Source: Bacteroidota bacterium
GTDB taxonomy: Bacteria; Bacteroidota; Bacteroidia; Chitinophagales; Saprospiraceae
Length of the DNA stretch: 64,000 bases
Direction of reading: 5' to 3'
Assembly: GCA_018222965.1 (NCBI GenBank)
Contig: JAAEZH010000013.1
Location: 61,342-125,341, forward strand
Positions 17,576-27,275 of this stretch are shown here, one piece after another. The notes beneath the pieces were generated by a model. That model ran no database searches, had not been told where the DNA came from, and saw only the letters and a program-made list of their open reading frames with translations. A program made the translations under genes and the position numbers. Every line of letters begins with the position of its first letter. The first letter of the stretch is position 1.

Positions 17576-18127
17576 CTAAAGATATTGATTGATATTCTGA
17601 ATATCCTTATCAATCTGATTTTTCAGGGTTTGATAGGTAAATTCAAAGTTTTCACGGGTGGTTTCGATTTTTTTAAGCGCACTTTGCACTTCCGAATCCG
17701 CATTGTTGATCACTTCCTGTGACTTGGCGATCCGCGCTTCCAGCTCAGCGATCTTTTTCTTGTACTCTTCGATCTTAACCTTCAGCTTTTCCACTTCAGA
17801 TTTCTTGGAAGACACCCGCTGGTTGAGTTGTTTTCCCAAAGCAGCATCAAACTGCTTTTTCTCCACATCAAGGACTTCGTGGTAGTGTTTGGCTGTTTTG
17901 AGGAGCTTTTCTTTGGTTAATCCAACGGTTGCAGCAGTAGCAAAAGCCGATTTAAAAGCTGTCTCCTCATCCATGTTCATCGCTTCCAGGGCACTGAGGG
18001 ATTGCTTAAACTCCAGGTAGTCAAAACCAGCGAGATTATTTTTTGTCAAAGCCCGGGTCAGGAAATCCACAGATTTTTCATCCAGACCGGTCACATTGCC
18101 AAATATAGATTTGAGGTCTTTTTGCAT
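17576..18127 (-). CDS. Small coiled-coil protein heading the SPFH gene group
   Basis: A 183-residue cytosolic protein. Residues 1-85 are helical and soluble (GLDEKSVDFLTRALTKNNLA); residues 90-170 form a strong coiled coil (SEVEKLKVKIEEYKKKIAEL). No catalytic motif or membrane span. It is first in the run of genes 18127 to 14310, so it may be the cytosolic partner in a PspA-like membrane-maintenance complex; this is inference from gene order and shape alone. The 107 bases between it and sbcC hold no obvious terminator for sbcC. Confidence 0.75.
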   Translation of the reverse strand: MQKDLKSIFGNVTGLDEKSVDFLTRALTKNNLAGFDYLEFKQSLSALEAMNMDEETAFKSAFATAATVGLTKEKLLKTAKHYHEVLDVEKKQFDAALGKQLNQRVSSKKSEVEKLKVKIEEYKKKIAELEARIAKSQEVINNADSEVQSALKKIETTRENFEFTYQTLKNQIDKDIQNINQYL

Positions 18128-18234
18128 TGTATATATTAAGATTTTTTACAACATTCCAAATATAGCCATTTCCCCCGGGAGGAGCCATCTCCTTAGACAA
18201 AAGCCTGCTTTTCATCTATTGGAGTGGATTTTCT

Positions 18235-21200
18235 TCAACTTTCCACACGAACCCGGCTAAATCCATTGGCATTTTTCAATACCCTGATCCGCACCCCGAT
18301 GCGCTCCTTCAGTTCCTTGACATGAGAGATCACACCGATGGTCTTACCGGATGCTTGCAAATTCTCCAGAGTGGTCAGGGCCAAATCTAAGGTAGATTCG
18401 TCAAGCGTACCAAATCCTTCATCAATAAACAACGATTGAATGCTTGTTTTCCGACCTGCCAGATCAGATAGTCCCAATGCCAGTGCCAGACTCACCAAAA
18501 AGCTTTCTCCGCCAGAAAGAGTACTAACGGAACGATTATTATTGGCCTGAAAAGTGTCAATGATTTCTAGTTCCAGGTCTTCCGAGTCCTGCTTACGGAT
18601 CAAATAGCGGCCATTTAGTTTTTGCAAATGCCGATTGGCCAGTTGTACCAGTTTCTCCAGGGTAAGTCCCTGTGCAAATACCCGAAACTTTTTGCCATCG
18701 GCTGAGCCAATCAACTGATTCAGCTTTTCCCAGCGATGGAATTCTTTTTCCTGGCCGTTTATCTTATCCATCAGCCCGGCCTGTTCCTGCATTAATGCTG
18801 TATTGCGCTTCAGCTGATTCTGCAAACTGCCTGCTTCCCGTTCCTTTTCCCGCAGCTGGCTGCTTGTTTTCTGAAGGACCTCATTGAGCTCCGATTCATT
18901 CGACTCGGTTTTGGGAGATTTTTCTAATTTAACAAGTTTGGCGGAAGTCGAAGCCAATTGAGCTGAGAACGTTTCTCCTTCCGTTTCATAATGCTGGAGC
19001 TCTTTCCGCCAACGAGGTATTTCAGTTTGTTGATCAAAAATTTCCTGCAGGGATTGCAGTCCGTCAAAACCAAAGGTATTGGCCTTCTCCGATAGTGCTG
19101 CAGATAAAACGCCAACTTCTTTAGCCAGGGCTCCCGCTTCGCTTTTAGCCTCCTCCAACCGCTTTTCAAGTTGGTGCTTTTCCTCGATTTGACGATTGCG
19201 CTGATCTCGAAGGTTTTGCACGGCTTCCGTCTGCTCCTGCAAAGCTTTCTGCCACTTTTCCCGCTCCAATTTTGGGTCTTTGTCCCCAAACAAGGCTTTC
19301 CGCTCATCCCTTTTCTTTTCTAATACCTTCAGTGCTTGCTCATGATCTGCTGTACTTTCTTCTTTTAGTTTTTGGCTTTCGCCGAATGCTTTCTCCTGTT
19401 CCTCCAGTTTGGATTCTAGTCTGGCCATTTCTCGGGCCCTGTCTTCCTGTTCTTTTTGTTTGGCCTTGTAAATGACAACGCGCTCTCGCAAAACGTCAAT
19501 CGGATTCTGGTTCATCCCTTTCTGCAACTCCAGTCCGTAGGGTTCCAATCTCGTATTGAGTGCATCCCGCTCAACGGAATACTCTTCTTTTACCTTCTCA
19601 AAACCTTCCAGGAATTCCGCTTCCTGCTTTTCGTGGTGTTTTAATTCCAGTTCTTTTTGCTGCAGCCGATTCTGCTCTTCCTTCAGCTTGTCGGATAATT
19701 CCTGCCAATTGGCAAAAGCTTCCTGAAATTCGGATTGCCGGGCTTCCAGTTGGCTGATCTGCTGATCCAGTTTCTTTTGAGCGGCCTGAGAATCCATTCC
19801 GGAAGCTTTGAGTTGCTCCAGAATTTCGGCCAGATTTGCCTCGTTTTCCCGGATACGGTTATTAATTTGATCCAGGTATCCCTGCAAACCCTGCTCTTCA
19901 TCTCCGGCCAGGTGGATGATCCGCGCACTGAGTTTTCGCTCTTTCGCCAACAAGTTCCTCCAGGTATTGTCGAGTTTTAATCGCTTTTCCCTGTTTGTTT
20001 TTAATTGGGCTGCCGTCTCAGAAACCATTGGTTTCAAGGGTTCATCCAGGTCATGTACAGGGTGGGATTTCGACAGGCACAGCGGACAAGGTTCTCCGGC
20101 TTTTAAATGCTGGCGATGCTCTTCCAGCGCAGCGATTCGCAGTTGTTGCTCGTATAGTTTTTGAGACAGTTGTACAGCCTCATCTGCTTCGTCCCGTTTA
20201 TGTTGCGCATTGAGGATATCCTCCTGTAAGTGTTTTTCTTCCCGGATCAGATTTTGCAACTCTTCCTCCTTTTGGGCTTGATCTTCCAGAAATTTCGCCT
20301 GCAGATGTTCAATATTTCGGGCGGATTCCATCCAGTTAAACTGTTGCCTTAACTGATCAAGTTTTTTTCGCTCAGCTTCAACAAATTGCGACGGATTGGC
20401 TTTATCAATATCGGGCCAGGAATCTGTAAGTATCTTCCAGGAATCCTGCGTTTGCTTATCGTGCGTCCCGACCTTTTTTTTCAGGGCAGTATACTCCCTT
20501 TTGAGTATAGCCCCTTCCTCATTTAGCCTGCGTCTTTTTTGGTCATCCAGTTGGATGCGGGATTTCAGTCGATCCAATAATTGCCAGCCAGCCTCCAGCG
20601 GACCGATTTGTTCTTGCAAGTTTAAGAGACTCGTATGCGATTGGAGCCAGGCCTGAATGGTTTTGCTTTTATTTTCCAGCTCCGCATATAACTCCTTTGA
20701 TTCCCGGATCTGAATTTTACGGCTTTCCCAATTTCTTGTAGCTTCTTCTCGCTTTTTCGAAAGGACTTCCAAAGCTTCCTTTTGGCTCTTCAACCGGAGA
20801 TCCATGGCCAGTACTTCATCGACGATCTTTAGCTGCTCCTTCTCCTGTGTCTTCTTGTTTTCCAAGGCTGCTTCCTGGCTTTTCAGCGTAGCTGCCTGTT
20901 TTTCCAGGTCGCTGGTCAGGTCGACAATAGTTTTTTTGAGTCTTTCTTCTTTTTCGGCGAAAGCCTTTAGGGAAGCCTTCTGATTATGGAGCTTTTCAAC
21001 ATCCGTTTGAAGCGGCAGCACTTTATCAAAAGTGGCAATCTTCTCCTGAATTTCCTGCCACTTGTCTTTTTCAGCTTCCCAGTTTTTACGCTTCCGCGAA
21101 AGGGCTTCCTCCTCCTCTTTTAATTCCCGTATCTGAACCAGCCATTGTTTGGCCTCCTGCAGTTTTTTCAGCTTCTTTTCTTCCCCTTCAATTTCTTTCT

Positions 21201-21876
21201 CCAGTTCTTCTGCCTTTCGGCGAAGGTTTGTTTCGTCTTCTTCACTCAATAATGCCATTTGCTCCATTCGCATGCGCAGCATTTTGAGTTTCTCCGACTC
21301 TGTTTTGGCTTTATTGAAAGCTCCAACCGACAATCGGGAATAGTAGTCTGTACCGGTAATGCGCTCCAGCAGATCGGATCGGTGTCTGGGGTTGGCCTTG
21401 AGAAAAGCGGCAAAATCCCCCTGCGAAAGCAATACAGACCGGCAAAAACGATCGTAGTCGAGCCCGGTAATTTCTTCTACCAGTGCATCTGCATCCCGAA
21501 CCTTTTCCGCCAAAATTTCTTCATTCGGCGAAAGCCGGGAAAGAATGCGGACCGCAGCCTGCAGATTGCCCTCCAGCTTATTGTGTGCCCGGCGCATACT
21601 CCACTGGGCCATAAACTGTTCTTCTCCAACAGTAAAGACCACTTCTGCCAGGCATTCTGCCGCGCCCCAGGACATCACCTCGCTAACGTCCTTGTTGCGG
21701 TGTACTCGTCCGTAGAGTGCCAGCGTCATGGCATCCAGAACCGTAGTTTTGCCTGCGCCGGTATCTCCCGTAATGGCAAACAGGCCGGTTTGCGACAAGG
21801 GTGGCTGACTAAAATCAATTTCCACTTCAGTACGCAGGGAATTCAGATTACGGAGTTTGATGCGGTCAATTCTCAT
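18235..21876 (-). CDS. sbcC: SbcC-type ATPase of the SbcCD nuclease
   Basis: The ATPase/SMC-like subunit of the SbcCD (Rad50-Mre11) complex, which cuts DNA hairpins and processes double-strand ends. The 1213-residue chain opens with MRIDRIKLRNLNSLRTEVEI and Walker A GDTGAGKTTVLDAM, the Q-loop segment VLLSQGDFAAFLKANPRHRS, two very long coiled coils, and the zinc hook CPLC in GEPCPLCLSKSHPVHD near residue 600. The C-terminal lobe has the ABC signature STLSGGESFLVSLALALGLS and Walker B SLFIDEGFGTLDESTLDLAL. Complete and of typical length. Its start overlaps sbcD by 4 bases, so the two are coupled. Three exact copies of the 13-base motif lie inside it. Confidence 0.96.
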   Translation of the reverse strand: MRIDRIKLRNLNSLRTEVEIDFSQPPLSQTGLFAITGDTGAGKTTVLDAMTLALYGRVHRNKDVSEVMSWGAAECLAEVVFTVGEEQFMAQWSMRRAHNKLEGNLQAAVRILSRLSPNEEILAEKVRDADALVEEITGLDYDRFCRSVLLSQGDFAAFLKANPRHRSDLLERITGTDYYSRLSVGAFNKAKTESEKLKMLRMRMEQMALLSEEDETNLRRKAEELEKEIEGEEKKLKKLQEAKQWLVQIRELKEEEEALSRKRKNWEAEKDKWQEIQEKIATFDKVLPLQTDVEKLHNQKASLKAFAEKEERLKKTIVDLTSDLEKQAATLKSQEAALENKKTQEKEQLKIVDEVLAMDLRLKSQKEALEVLSKKREEATRNWESRKIQIRESKELYAELENKSKTIQAWLQSHTSLLNLQEQIGPLEAGWQLLDRLKSRIQLDDQKRRRLNEEGAILKREYTALKKKVGTHDKQTQDSWKILTDSWPDIDKANPSQFVEAERKKLDQLRQQFNWMESARNIEHLQAKFLEDQAQKEEELQNLIREEKHLQEDILNAQHKRDEADEAVQLSQKLYEQQLRIAALEEHRQHLKAGEPCPLCLSKSHPVHDLDEPLKPMVSETAAQLKTNREKRLKLDNTWRNLLAKERKLSARIIHLAGDEEQGLQGYLDQINNRIRENEANLAEILEQLKASGMDSQAAQKKLDQQISQLEARQSEFQEAFANWQELSDKLKEEQNRLQQKELELKHHEKQEAEFLEGFEKVKEEYSVERDALNTRLEPYGLELQKGMNQNPIDVLRERVVIYKAKQKEQEDRAREMARLESKLEEQEKAFGESQKLKEESTADHEQALKVLEKKRDERKALFGDKDPKLEREKWQKALQEQTEAVQNLRDQRNRQIEEKHQLEKRLEEAKSEAGALAKEVGVLSAALSEKANTFGFDGLQSLQEIFDQQTEIPRWRKELQHYETEGETFSAQLASTSAKLVKLEKSPKTESNESELNEVLQKTSSQLREKEREAGSLQNQLKRNTALMQEQAGLMDKINGQEKEFHRWEKLNQLIGSADGKKFRVFAQGLTLEKLVQLANRHLQKLNGRYLIRKQDSEDLELEIIDTFQANNNRSVSTLSGGESFLVSLALALGLSDLAGRKTSIQSLFIDEGFGTLDESTLDLALTTLENLQASGKTIGVISHVKELKERIGVRIRVLKNANGFSRVRVES

Positions 21877-23096
21877 GCGGCGTCTCCCTCCTCTTCCCGG
21901 ATCCAGTCTTCCAGGTTTTTAAAGGTGAGTATTAGTTCATCCAGGTCTTCCGGTTGCTCGCCACCGCTTTCGCAGCGTCGCTGAAACACTTCCAACGGGC
22001 TGAGGTCATCCAGATCGAGAATAACAGGCTCTTTCTGGCTCTCCTTTCGCGGATGTACCAGCCTGATTTTGAGTAACTCCAGATTCATTTCAGCGGTCCA
22101 GTCATAGAGGTCTTGTTCCAGTCCCGGCAAAAGGGAGGCAGATTCAATGATTACTTCCACCCAGGCGGGCAACGGGTCCTCTTCATGGCGGCCGTTAAAT
22201 TCTGCGAGACGTTGCTTTACATCTTCCAGATTCCCGGAGAAGGACTTTAATCGACGAAAAACCGGCACCAGAACAGGCTTGATGGAAGCTTTATCGCCTT
22301 CAAAATCGATGAGTACCACTTGCTTCTCATCCTTAATCTCACTAAAACTTAACGGGATGGGTGATCCACAATAGCGGATGTGCTCCAAACCGCCTACAGC
22401 CTGGGAACGGTGAATATGGCCCAGGGCTACATAATTAAATACGGCATCAAATTCGGATGCTTTTATGTTTACGGTATCGCCCAGATAGATATTAGCTTGT
22501 TCTTCAAGTGCTTTGGCGCCAGCCGCATACAAATGGCCCATAGTGAGCAAAGGGATATTCTTTTCGGCATAGCCTTTTACCAGCTCAGCGGCCTCCGCAT
22601 ATACATTTCGGATGCCTTCGCGGATTTGATCGATGCGTTCTTGTCCGGACTCTCCGCTGGAAGCTGTTCGTACATCCCGGTCGCGCAGAAAAGGAACAGC
22701 AGCGATAACAGCTTCCACTTCTCCTTCCTTATCCTTCAATTCAACCAGGCAATCGGATGTTTCTCCCGATAAAGCCCCCACTACATGAATATTGAGAAAC
22801 TGGAGTATTTCCCGAGAGGCATGCAGCATCGAAGGCGAATCGTGGTTGCCGCCAATGATGACCACATGGCGGCAGGGAGTAGCTTGAAGTTTGGCGAGAA
22901 ATTCGTAGTACTGCTCCCGCGCATAATTTGGCGGGCTGCCGATGTCGAAGATATCTCCGGCGATCAATAATACATCAACTTGCTTTTCGCGAATGGTTTC
23001 CAGAATCCAGTTTAGCGCAAGCCTGTGTTCTTCCTGCCGGTCGTTTGACAGAAATTTCTGGCCCAGATGCCAATCGGATGTATGGAGAAAGCGCAT
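21873..23096 (-). CDS. sbcD: SbcD exonuclease subunit
   Basis: The Mre11-like Mn-dependent nuclease of SbcCD. All metallophosphoesterase motifs are present in order: MRFLHTSDWHLGQKF, VLLIAGDIFDIGSPP, VIIGGNHDSPSML, LLTMGHLYAAG and VALGHIHRSQAVG. The 407-residue length is normal, and the capping domain follows residue 270. The stop overlaps the sbcC start (ATGA). Upstream (23097-23275) lie AT-rich direct repeats and hairpins, so the promoter position is unclear. Confidence 0.96.
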   Translation of the reverse strand: MRFLHTSDWHLGQKFLSNDRQEEHRLALNWILETIREKQVDVLLIAGDIFDIGSPPNYAREQYYEFLAKLQATPCRHVVIIGGNHDSPSMLHASREILQFLNIHVVGALSGETSDCLVELKDKEGEVEAVIAAVPFLRDRDVRTASSGESGQERIDQIREGIRNVYAEAAELVKGYAEKNIPLLTMGHLYAAGAKALEEQANIYLGDTVNIKASEFDAVFNYVALGHIHRSQAVGGLEHIRYCGSPIPLSFSEIKDEKQVVLIDFEGDKASIKPVLVPVFRRLKSFSGNLEDVKQRLAEFNGRHEEDPLPAWVEVIIESASLLPGLEQDLYDWTAEMNLELLKIRLVHPRKESQKEPVILDLDDLSPLEVFQRRCESGGEQPEDLDELILTFKNLEDWIREEEGDAA

Positions 23097-23275
23097 GGTT
23101 GTAAATGTAAAATGTAAAATTTAGAATGTAAAATGCCTGCCTGCGCTCTACAGAGCTTCGGCAGACAAGTATAATGTAAAGTTAGGAATGAATGGCAACT
23201 GTCTAGCCCGCATTATGCGGGGTCTGACCGAAGGAAAGCTAGACCTCGCAATAGCAAGCCAGACAAACAAACCGT
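23097..23275. repeat. Intergenic repeats and hairpins upstream of sbcD
   Basis: The stretch starts with several imperfect TGTAAAAT direct repeats, then inverted repeats: CCCGC-ATTAT-GCGGG (23207-23221) nested in GTCTAGC (23201-23207) and GCTAGAC (23238-23244), which together can fold into one cruciform. It looks like a dispersed palindromic element. No gene is visible in it. Confidence 0.6.
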
Positions 23276-24238
23276 TTACTTAATAAACTCCAACACCCGC
23301 TTATCTGCCCAACATTTTCCATCCCGTCGATCGGTATAGCCAATGTGTCCGCCGGTTTTGGGACATTCCAGATGAATGTATTTATGGTCTTTGGCCAGGG
23401 CTTTTGGATAGCAATTGGGAGAGAGAATGGGATCGTTGAGGGCGTTTAAGAGAAGGAGCGGACGACGAATTCCAGCCATGAAATTTTTGGAGGAAGCAGC
23501 ATAATAGAACTCCTCTTCATCTTTGAAGCCATTGAGCGGCGCCGAAAAGTGGCGATCAAAATCTCTCCAGCTTTGGATGGTTGCCAATTTGGAAGCATCC
23601 AGCTTGTCCGGAAAGCGCTCTGCTTTGATTCGAATTTTTTCTTTCAGGCTGTTGAAAAAGCGTTTGCGGTAAAGGAAGTTCGAGCGGGATTCCAGTACCT
23701 CTACGCCCTTCTTAATGTCGCAGGGTGCAGAAATACTCACGGCGTGGGTGATTTCGGCGGGAGCCTCCTCCCCTTTTACGCCCAGGTATTTCATGTGAAT
23801 GGCTCCGCCCATACTGAACCCGAGCAGGATAATGCGCTTGTAACGGCCTGTGCTCAGAGCATGTTGAACCACAGAATGAATATCTTCTGTATCGCCGTGA
23901 TAATAGAGTCTAAAGGCGCGGTTCATTTCTCCGCTGCAGGAACGGCAATTCCAGGCGAGGATGTCCCAGTTTTTTGCTGTCAATGAAGCTGACATGGACT
24001 TTATGTAATTACGATCGGTGGAGCCTTCAAGTCCGTGGGTAAGAATGGCTAATTGATCATTGCCGTTTTGAAGCCAGTCCAGATCGAGGAAATCGTTATC
24101 GGGAAGCGTGATGCGTTCCCTTTGGAACGGAGCCACTTCCACCGGACTTTTGATAGCTGGCAGAATAGTTTGGAGGTGACCGTTGAACATATATCCAGGG
24201 GCACCGGGATAGCTGGAATCTGTAATCAGGGGCATCAA
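23276..24238 (-). CDS. Alpha/beta-fold hydrolase, YheT-like
   Basis: A 320-residue cytosolic hydrolase. The nucleophile elbow is GFSMGGAIHMKYLG, preceded by AILTHGLEGSTDRNYIKSMS (oxyanion region) and followed by LLLLNALNDPILSP (acid) and CPKTGGHIGYTDRRDG (catalytic His). This arrangement and FNGHLQTILPAI near residue 18 match the YheT/ABHD1-3 group, whose members act on lipid or ester substrates; the substrate here is unknown. Two adjacent Met codons start the gene; either could be used. Next gene on the same strand ends 32 bases upstream of its start. Confidence 0.9.
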   Translation of the reverse strand: MMPLITDSSYPGAPGYMFNGHLQTILPAIKSPVEVAPFQRERITLPDNDFLDLDWLQNGNDQLAILTHGLEGSTDRNYIKSMSASLTAKNWDILAWNCRSCSGEMNRAFRLYYHGDTEDIHSVVQHALSTGRYKRIILLGFSMGGAIHMKYLGVKGEEAPAEITHAVSISAPCDIKKGVEVLESRSNFLYRKRFFNSLKEKIRIKAERFPDKLDASKLATIQSWRDFDRHFSAPLNGFKDEEEFYYAASSKNFMAGIRRPLLLLNALNDPILSPNCYPKALAKDHKYIHLECPKTGGHIGYTDRRDGKCWADKRVLEFIK

Positions 24239-24270
24239 TCTTGTTTTCTGAAGGGTGTAAAGTTAGTTTT

Positions 24271-26775
24271 TTACTCTACATCCAGGGGCGGCAATTTAAT
24301 CCCCAGAATGATCCCCCAATCTTTATAGCCGTTTTCATCTAAAGAAATAACGCCATCCAATCTAAGCAATCGGAATGCTCCCCAGCCCAGATCGTCGATG
24401 CCCAGGCTGAATTCGCCGTAAGGCCCTGCATCCTCTTCAAGTTCCGGGAAGGTTTGCAGAAAAGAAGCACCTGCCACAAAATGGAATCCCGTTTTACGCA
24501 GGAGGGGCAACTTGTCCATGATGAATCCATTGAAATGATGCTGGAAATGGGCCTGAAACCAGGGATCGGTTGTACTGTTTTGATAATATTGGAGTAGCTG
24601 AAATTGCCGGATATAGGCTGTAGTCTTCGCAAACACTGTCTGGTTGCCATTGAAGTGCTTCCAATCCATAAACTCCAACTCATTGCTGTTTAAGAACAAC
24701 CCTCCCTGCACCATCCAGGTAAATCGCCCTACCAGTCCGATGTTTATATTTTCCTGGATGACTTCGAGGCTGAGCCGGTCGTAATCAGTATCGCTAGCAC
24801 CTTCAACAGGAATGCCTTTTCTGTATGTCAGCAGAAAATCGGGCCAGTCAGAGCCGACAATGAATTTTCTTTTTGGATAAGACAGGAACTTTTGTTCCGG
24901 ACGAAATCGCAGGCTTATACCAAAACTCAGGCTGTTGGAGGTTTGAAAGGCCGGATCGAAATTATTGGGATTCTGCGGATCATTAGATACATAGCTGCGT
25001 TCTTCCCAGTTGATAAAGCTGTAGTCTGAATGGTTGGTGAGCGGATTCCGCTGTGCCCATTCCACATCCAGCCATCCCATGAGGCCATTAAAGAATTCCT
25101 GCCGGTAATTTGCAGACACATATCCTTTGCGGAATATCTTCAGGTAGTTGCGCTTAAAGTAGAGCGAATAAAACTCATTATTGGTGGTTGAGATGGGTTT
25201 GCCATCAAAAAACTGAGCTACTTTGGTTCCTCCTGCCAGTTTCAATTCGCGGAAGCGTACCTGATCAAAGCGGTATCTAAATTGCCAGTCATTGAGCCAT
25301 TGCTTGTCAGAATACCCATAATATAGCGTACTCTTTATCTCATACTCGCTGGACCGATTCAGGTCGGTGGATTTGCGATAGCTCATACCGAGTCGGCCAT
25401 TGAGTCCCTGAACCGTATTAAACTGAATCCCGTCAATTGGGGAGGATATCTGCCAGCGGGTATGTTCCCAACTGTTTCTCCACGTATATCCGGCTAAAAG
25501 GTGGATCGCTTGAAATTTATTGGCTTCCTTATCCAGCGAATCCAGGTAGGGTTTTGAGGTACGCACAACTTGCAGGCTGTCTTTCCGGTGGTAATCAACT
25601 ACTTCCTCATTGGTTAAGGGAATAGGGCGTACTTCTTCAAAGTAATCTTCTTTCAATTCATTGGCACCTTCTTCTACGCGGAATACTTCGTTGTCAAAAA
25701 ACTTCTTATCGAGATTCGGATTCAGGTTATAATCCGAATAGACTCCGGCAAACTCACCGCCAAAAACAAAGCCCATCAGTCCGCCTTTGAATTGGAAGGT
25801 TTGAGAAAACAAGGCCCATTTGTCCGGAGCTTCTACCGGAACATACTGCTGGCGAATATTCATGGTATCAAAAAGGGGCTCATTCATGGCTTTGCCCGTT
25901 ACGTAAACATCCACATATTCCAGGTTCCAGAGATCTTCCACGATGTAAATGTATCCCCGGTAAACCGGATCTTCTTCCCGCTTGGGAAGCAGGGCAATTT
26001 TATTGATCAGTCTGCCTTCCTCGTCGTATACAGAGCTTTCCAGTCGGTATCGGTAATAGGAAAACGCATTATTGGCGATGGGTGAAATTATCTGCCGGGG
26101 GAAAGTGGAATAGCTTCGATACAGGCTAAAATCCATATCGGTGGCGCTATTAAATGAAAAGCCATTATCATTGCCGCTTACACGCGAGGAAGTCATCACC
26201 TCCTTATAGTTGTCGGGCTGCATAAAGTGCAGGACAGATTCCGATTCGGAGAGGTAAATGATTCCCTGCCCGGTGCTGTCCAACAAACCATCCATATCTC
26301 CGACTTCCTGCCCAAGAATCTGTTTGGGGGTTTCGAGCAGTTTAAGTCGGCCTTTGACATACACATCGCAGGAATAACTATCGATGAGTTTATTGTAGTA
26401 CTCCCTTTTTTCGATAGCCTTGCGAATGATGGGATAAGCCGGATCTTCGCCCTCACTGCTCACCTCAATTTCAATGAGCTCAATGGCCTCCTCTCGCATG
26501 GTAACATGGAGTTCGACAGGCTCCCCTTTTATTTCCACATCGAAGATCTGCTTTTTGTATCCGATGCGATCAAAGACAACCTGCCAGATACCGGCATCCA
26601 GCGAAAGCTCATAAAAACCGTCCTCATTACTAAGGGTGCCGGTGGATGTACCTTGCACATAAATACTCGTATAAGGACTGGGACTGCCTGCCTCATCCAG
26701 GACCAATCCGGAAAGTTGTCCAGGCAATTGCCCTGAAAACAAAAGTGTCAATGAAAAGATAAGTAGAGTACGCAT
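24271..26775 (-). CDS. DUF5686 outer-membrane protein with carboxypeptidase-regulatory-like domain
   Basis: An exported protein of about 834 residues. Signal peptide MRTLLIFSLTLLFSGQLPGQ is followed by a CarboxypepD_reg-like beta domain (GLVLDEAGSPSPYTSIYVQG, residues about 20-105) and then the DUF5686 region starting YPIIRKAIEKREYYNKLIDS and running to the end with alternating aromatic strands as in an outer-membrane barrel (WQFRYRFDQVRF, YYQNSTTDPWFQ). Function of the family is unknown. I chose the ATG at 26775 over the in-frame ATG at 26817 because the signal peptide begins there and a promoter box lies between them. Typical of Bacteroidota. Confidence 0.87.
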   Translation of the reverse strand: MRTLLIFSLTLLFSGQLPGQLSGLVLDEAGSPSPYTSIYVQGTSTGTLSNEDGFYELSLDAGIWQVVFDRIGYKKQIFDVEIKGEPVELHVTMREEAIELIEIEVSSEGEDPAYPIIRKAIEKREYYNKLIDSYSCDVYVKGRLKLLETPKQILGQEVGDMDGLLDSTGQGIIYLSESESVLHFMQPDNYKEVMTSSRVSGNDNGFSFNSATDMDFSLYRSYSTFPRQIISPIANNAFSYYRYRLESSVYDEEGRLINKIALLPKREEDPVYRGYIYIVEDLWNLEYVDVYVTGKAMNEPLFDTMNIRQQYVPVEAPDKWALFSQTFQFKGGLMGFVFGGEFAGVYSDYNLNPNLDKKFFDNEVFRVEEGANELKEDYFEEVRPIPLTNEEVVDYHRKDSLQVVRTSKPYLDSLDKEANKFQAIHLLAGYTWRNSWEHTRWQISSPIDGIQFNTVQGLNGRLGMSYRKSTDLNRSSEYEIKSTLYYGYSDKQWLNDWQFRYRFDQVRFRELKLAGGTKVAQFFDGKPISTTNNEFYSLYFKRNYLKIFRKGYVSANYRQEFFNGLMGWLDVEWAQRNPLTNHSDYSFINWEERSYVSNDPQNPNNFDPAFQTSNSLSFGISLRFRPEQKFLSYPKRKFIVGSDWPDFLLTYRKGIPVEGASDTDYDRLSLEVIQENINIGLVGRFTWMVQGGLFLNSNELEFMDWKHFNGNQTVFAKTTAYIRQFQLLQYYQNSTTDPWFQAHFQHHFNGFIMDKLPLLRKTGFHFVAGASFLQTFPELEEDAGPYGEFSLGIDDLGWGAFRLLRLDGVISLDENGYKDWGIILGIKLPPLDVE

Positions 26776-26814
26776 ACAGCTATAAACGGGATTAAAAGAA
26801 AAATGGATGTGAGG

Positions 26815-26822
26815 CAAGGATA
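26815..26822 (-). promoter_or_regulatory. Candidate -7 box of the DUF5686 gene
   Basis: Minus-strand TATCCTTG differs in one base from TAnnTTTG and lies about 40 bases before the chosen ATG at 26775. It overlaps the alternative upstream ATG, which argues against that start. Confidence 0.35.
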
Positions 26823-26990
26823 TAAATTTTTGCTAAACGTTTATTTTCAACCTGACAGCTTGGCCAACTTGTCGGGTTAAAATTGCATTTAATCAGATTT
26901 TCGGCGAAAGCCACAAGCAGGCAATTCCTTCTTTGGACTTGAATAGATTCCTATCTTAGTCCAAATAAGCTTTTATTAAAATCAGCCTTA

Positions 26991-27236
26991 ATGAACCTGG
27001 AGCAGAACAAGAAAAATGCGATTGCCTTTTACAAAACCGCTTACGAAGGAAATCCGCAAAAGACGGTAGATCTATACGTTGGGAAAGAATATATCCAGCA
27101 TCAGATATGGCCCGGCAATGATGAATACATTACGATGGATTTTTTCAGATTTGATACCAACGGAAAGATTTGCGAACACTGGGATGCCATCCAGCAAATT
27201 CCCGATGAATCCGCAAATCCGAATACGATGTACTGA
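26991..27236 (+). pseudogene. SnoaL-like (NTF2-fold) gene with an internal in-frame deletion
   Basis: Only 81 residues remain. The start (LEQNKKNAIAFYKTAYEGNP, then VGKEYIQHQ) and the end (FFRFDTNGKICEHWDAIQ, SANPNTMY) match the two ends of the about 125-residue SnoaL-like family of NTF2-fold proteins, but the middle is missing: YIQHQ is joined directly to IWPGNDEY, skipping about 45 residues that include the hydrophobic cone of the fold. The frame is intact and start and stop are present, so it may be expressed, but a normal fold is unlikely. The family comparison is from memory. A TATCTTAG promoter-like box lies at 26952-26959. Confidence 0.72.
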
Positions 27237-27275
27237 ATCACCTTTATTCCACATCACATTGCAACTCAATACGTC

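Noticed and set aside
21259..21984. 241-residue open frame on the plus strand across sbcC and sbcD
   Set aside because: Antisense to two complete conserved genes including the SbcC Walker A region; no independent signal.
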